Source: UKL13-3 sp964392775 (GTDB taxonomy: Bacteria > Bacteroidota > Bacteroidia > UKL13-3). From it: a stretch of DNA of 64,000 bases. The stretch's first letter is position 1, and the number at the start of each line of letters is the position of its first letter. Shown in pieces: positions 62,169 to 64,000 of the stretch. The stretch spans positions 1-64,000 of the forward strand of contig CAYMRD010000003.1 of NCBI GenBank assembly GCA_964392775.1, given 5' to 3'. The translations under genes and the position numbers were made by a program. The notes below the pieces were generated by a model. The model did not search any database. It was not told the DNA's origin and was given only the letters and a program-made list of their open reading frames with translations.

Positions 62169-62227
62169 CTGGCGCAATGGTTCGAGTAATTACAAAACCT
62201 AAAAACCTAATCAATTGCGCCAGTTTT
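62169..62227. terminator. Probable terminator between convergent genes
   Basis: Ten-base arms ctggcgcaat (62169-62178) and attgcgccag (62214-62223) pair perfectly across a 35-base loop, followed by ttttata. It lies between the FG-GAP gene and the convergent epimerase gene. Confidence 0.6.
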
Positions 62228-62234
62228 ATACTTA

Positions 62235-63164
62235 TTACAAATAATAATCAATAATCTCCCTCACTCCTTCTATCAATCGGGGCTTTTCATAAAACGAAAA
62301 TGTCTTATAGAACTTTTCGGCATTGCCTTCAATATGCATTACCTGATTCTTTCGATAAGGAAGTGCGCCAATATTAACAATTGGGTTAAAATGATATAAT
62401 TGATCTGTAATAATTGAGATTAAATCTCTAAGCTCTATAGAGGTATTAGAACCTAAATTATACAAACCAGAGTTGCCTTGTTGGGACACAACGGCCTCTA
62501 TTGCTTTCACAACAAACCTTACATCAACATAATCCAATCGTTGCTTACAACCTGTCAAATTAATCTCCTTTTTATTAATAACATTTTTAATAACATATGA
62601 TGTCAACCATTGTTCATCTTCATATTTACCAATCATCGAGAACAACCTTAGCCATTGCCATTCTATACTATTCTGTTCACAAAATTGTTTTAGCATAAAA
62701 TACGTAGAGACCTTTGCTGATGCATATGCAGAGTTCGGATTAACCATAACACCCTCATCAACTCTTCCATCACACAATCCATATTCAAATTGAGAACCAC
62801 AAGCAATAACTTGTTTTATACCAACTGTCTTGGCTAAAGAAAGTAGCTTATAAGTCAAATTAATGTTCTCAATTTGAATCCCCCAATCATCTCTTCCATC
62901 TAATTTAACGCCATCCCATGCACAATGAATCAAAACACTGGGATTCATTTTCATTACGATTGAATTAAGATCACTTCTTTCTATGTATATTATATTAAAA
63001 TTAGGGGCATCTATGAAACTCTTACATCTCCACAAATTGGTTGTTTCCCTTACGAGTGCAAGGATTACATACCCATTCGCTAAGAAAAACTCAGCAATAT
63101 TTGCCCCAAGAAACCCAGAAACACCTGTTAAAAGAATAACCTTTTCTTTGGGCATATTCATCAT
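62235..63164 (-). CDS. NAD-dependent epimerase/dehydratase, candidate CDP-dideoxyhexose synthase
   Basis: A 309-residue short-chain dehydrogenase with KVILLTGVSGFLGANIAEFF (NAD-binding, about 7-26), VLIHCAWDG, ACGSQFEYG (catalytic Ser region), the YxxxK pair in SAYASAKVSTYF (about 150) and LDYVDVRFVVKAIEA. It follows the RfbH-type dehydrase by only seven bases. In known O-antigen clusters the gene after rfbH/ddhC is a reductase or epimerase (abe, prt) making abequose, paratose or tyvelose, so a last step of CDP-3,6-dideoxyhexose synthesis is inferred. The exact product is unknown. Confidence 0.85.
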   Translation of the reverse strand: MMNMPKEKVILLTGVSGFLGANIAEFFLANGYVILALVRETTNLWRCKSFIDAPNFNIIYIERSDLNSIVMKMNPSVLIHCAWDGVKLDGRDDWGIQIENINLTYKLLSLAKTVGIKQVIACGSQFEYGLCDGRVDEGVMVNPNSAYASAKVSTYFMLKQFCEQNSIEWQWLRLFSMIGKYEDEQWLTSYVIKNVINKKEINLTGCKQRLDYVDVRFVVKAIEAVVSQQGNSGLYNLGSNTSIELRDLISIITDQLYHFNPIVNIGALPYRKNQVMHIEGNAEKFYKTFSFYEKPRLIEGVREIIDYYL

Positions 63165-63171
63165 TCAACTA

Positions 63172-64000
63172 TTAAGCTAAGATTGACTGAAATGTTTCAA
63201 TCATATAATCAATCATCTCGTCATTAATCATGGGTGTTACACCAATCCAAAACGTATTGTTGAGAATAATGTCTGTATTGGGCAAGTCACCACTAACGCG
63301 ATATGAATAATTTTTGAAGTACGGTTGTTTGCGAATATCTCCGGCAAACAATAACCGTGTTGCAATATTGGCTTCCGTTAATTTTGCCACTACCTCATTT
63401 CGTTGGAGTTTAGCCTCAGGCTTCAGTGTAATTAAAAAACCAAACCAAGATGGATCAGCCCCTACTGTAGGCTCAGGCAATATCAACTGATTGGTTAATG
63501 AGCTCAGGCCATCTTTCAATCGCTTGTAATTATGACGTCTTTTAGCAACAAAACCATCCAACTTTTTAAGTTGAGCCAAACCCAATGCAGCCTGCATATC
63601 TGTAATCTTTAGATTGTAGCCCAATCGCGAATAGATATACTTATGGTCGTAACCGTAAGGCAAGTCGCCCAATTGCCACTCAAATCGTTTGGCACAGGTA
63701 TTGTCGCAACCCGAAGCGCACCAGCAATCACGACCCCAATCACGGAACGATTCCATGATTTTAACCAACTTACTGTTACTGGTAAAAACAGCTCCTCCTT
63801 CACCCATTGTGATATGATGAGCAGGGTAGAAACTCAATGTTCCTATATCACCAAATGTACCAACATGTTTTCCATTAACGGTAGCGCCTAAGGCATCACA
63901 GCAATCTTCAATCAACCAAAGTTTGTGTTTACGCGCAATTGCCTGCACAGCTTCCACATCAAATGGATTGCCCAGTGTATGCGCAATCATGATGGCTTTT
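63172..64000 (-). CDS. rfbH: RfbH-type CDP-4-dehydro-6-deoxyglucose 3-dehydrase, 5' end beyond window
   Basis: The C-terminal 276 or so residues of a PLP-fold enzyme are present; the family is about 430-440 long, so roughly a third is missing at the right edge. Key signatures are SFYPAHHITMGEGGAV, where His replaces the usual PLP-binding Lys, a Cys-rich loop RDCWCASGCDNTCAKRF for the 2Fe-2S cluster, and LGDLPYGYDHKYIYSRLGYN. These identify the E1 3-dehydrase rather than an ordinary DegT aminotransferase. It removes the 3-hydroxyl from CDP-4-dehydro-6-deoxyglucose with a partner reductase (E3), which is not visible here. The epimerase follows after seven bases. Confidence 0.9.
   Translation of the reverse strand, partial: KAIMIAHTLGNPFDVEAVQAIARKHKLWLIEDCCDALGATVNGKHVGTFGDIGTLSFYPAHHITMGEGGAVFTSNSKLVKIMESFRDWGRDCWCASGCDNTCAKRFEWQLGDLPYGYDHKYIYSRLGYNLKITDMQAALGLAQLKKLDGFVAKRRHNYKRLKDGLSSLTNQLILPEPTVGADPSWFGFLITLKPEAKLQRNEVVAKLTEANIATRLLFAGDIRKQPYFKNYSYRVSGDLPNTDIILNNTFWIGVTPMINDEMIDYMIETFQSILA

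Noticed and set aside
63172..64000. Ordinary DegT/DnrJ sugar aminotransferase
   Set aside because: The PLP lysine is replaced by His in PAHHITMGEGG and a 2Fe-2S Cys loop is present, which marks the RfbH dehydrase.

Overview
The window looks like a chromosomal segment of a member of the Bacteroidota, probably a gliding or environmental lineage near Chitinophagales, Sphingobacteriales or Cytophagales. Four things point there. Three proteins carry type IX secretion (T9SS) type A C-terminal sorting domains. There is a PorE-like TPR/propeller/OmpA protein. The block pabA - hydrolase - CBS - nadK - three DUF6089-type barrels - uppS - bamA - skp - skp is typical of the phylum. Several start sites are preceded by TAnnTTTG-type -7 promoter boxes. 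A run of exactly 100 N marks a scaffold gap, so this is a draft assembly. No rRNA, tRNA or CRISPR array was seen.

Layout. 1-6797 (-): the first 2265 residues of a giant repetitive secreted protein that runs off the left edge, with a perfect in-frame 326-bp internal duplication. 6798-7410: G-rich repeats flanking the gap. 7411-9363 (+): PorE-like OmpA protein. 9426-13620 (+): purM, then galE, rfbB and rfbA. 13623-14050: nested inverted-repeat elements. 14144-15872 (+): SIS sugar isomerase and a CpsB-type tyrosine phosphatase. 15863-20669: mixed housekeeping genes (phhB, a YD-like secreted protein, gamma-carbonic anhydrase, hutI, pentapeptide protein, ridA, a lone 3HCDH C-terminal domain). 20885-29368 (-): a 2827-residue protein with 27 similar domains and a T9SS signal. 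29760-31936 (-): CPA2 antiporter and tandem Usp. 32026-34077 (+): fused two-oxoacid dehydrogenase E1. 34168-44884 (-): a polymorphic toxin locus. 44990-45316 (+): XRE regulator. 45399-55434 (-): envelope biogenesis block. 55457-59632: sugar or polymer modification genes. 59781-60138: a repeat element and a glycosyltransferase remnant. 60348-62153 (+): FG-GAP T9SS protein. 62235-64000 (-): RfbH-type dehydrase and an epimerase, suggesting 3,6-dideoxyhexose synthesis.

The most interesting locus is 35206-44884. A tail-fibre-like protein, a very small T9SS-signal protein and a 2210-residue SpvB/Rhs protein are tightly coupled, two of the junctions being 4-bp ATGA overlaps. The Rhs protein ends in a variable C-terminal domain. 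Its stop overlaps the start of a small secreted protein, a candidate immunity protein. Next comes an orphan cassette that begins with a perfect 183-bp copy of the Rhs junction but then encodes a different C-terminal domain, in which I see a phospholipase A2-like His-Asp pattern. A lipoprotein, a candidate second immunity protein, follows one base later. This is the layout expected for toxin-tip replacement by recombination, here in a putative T9SS-associated setting with a divergent XRE regulator.
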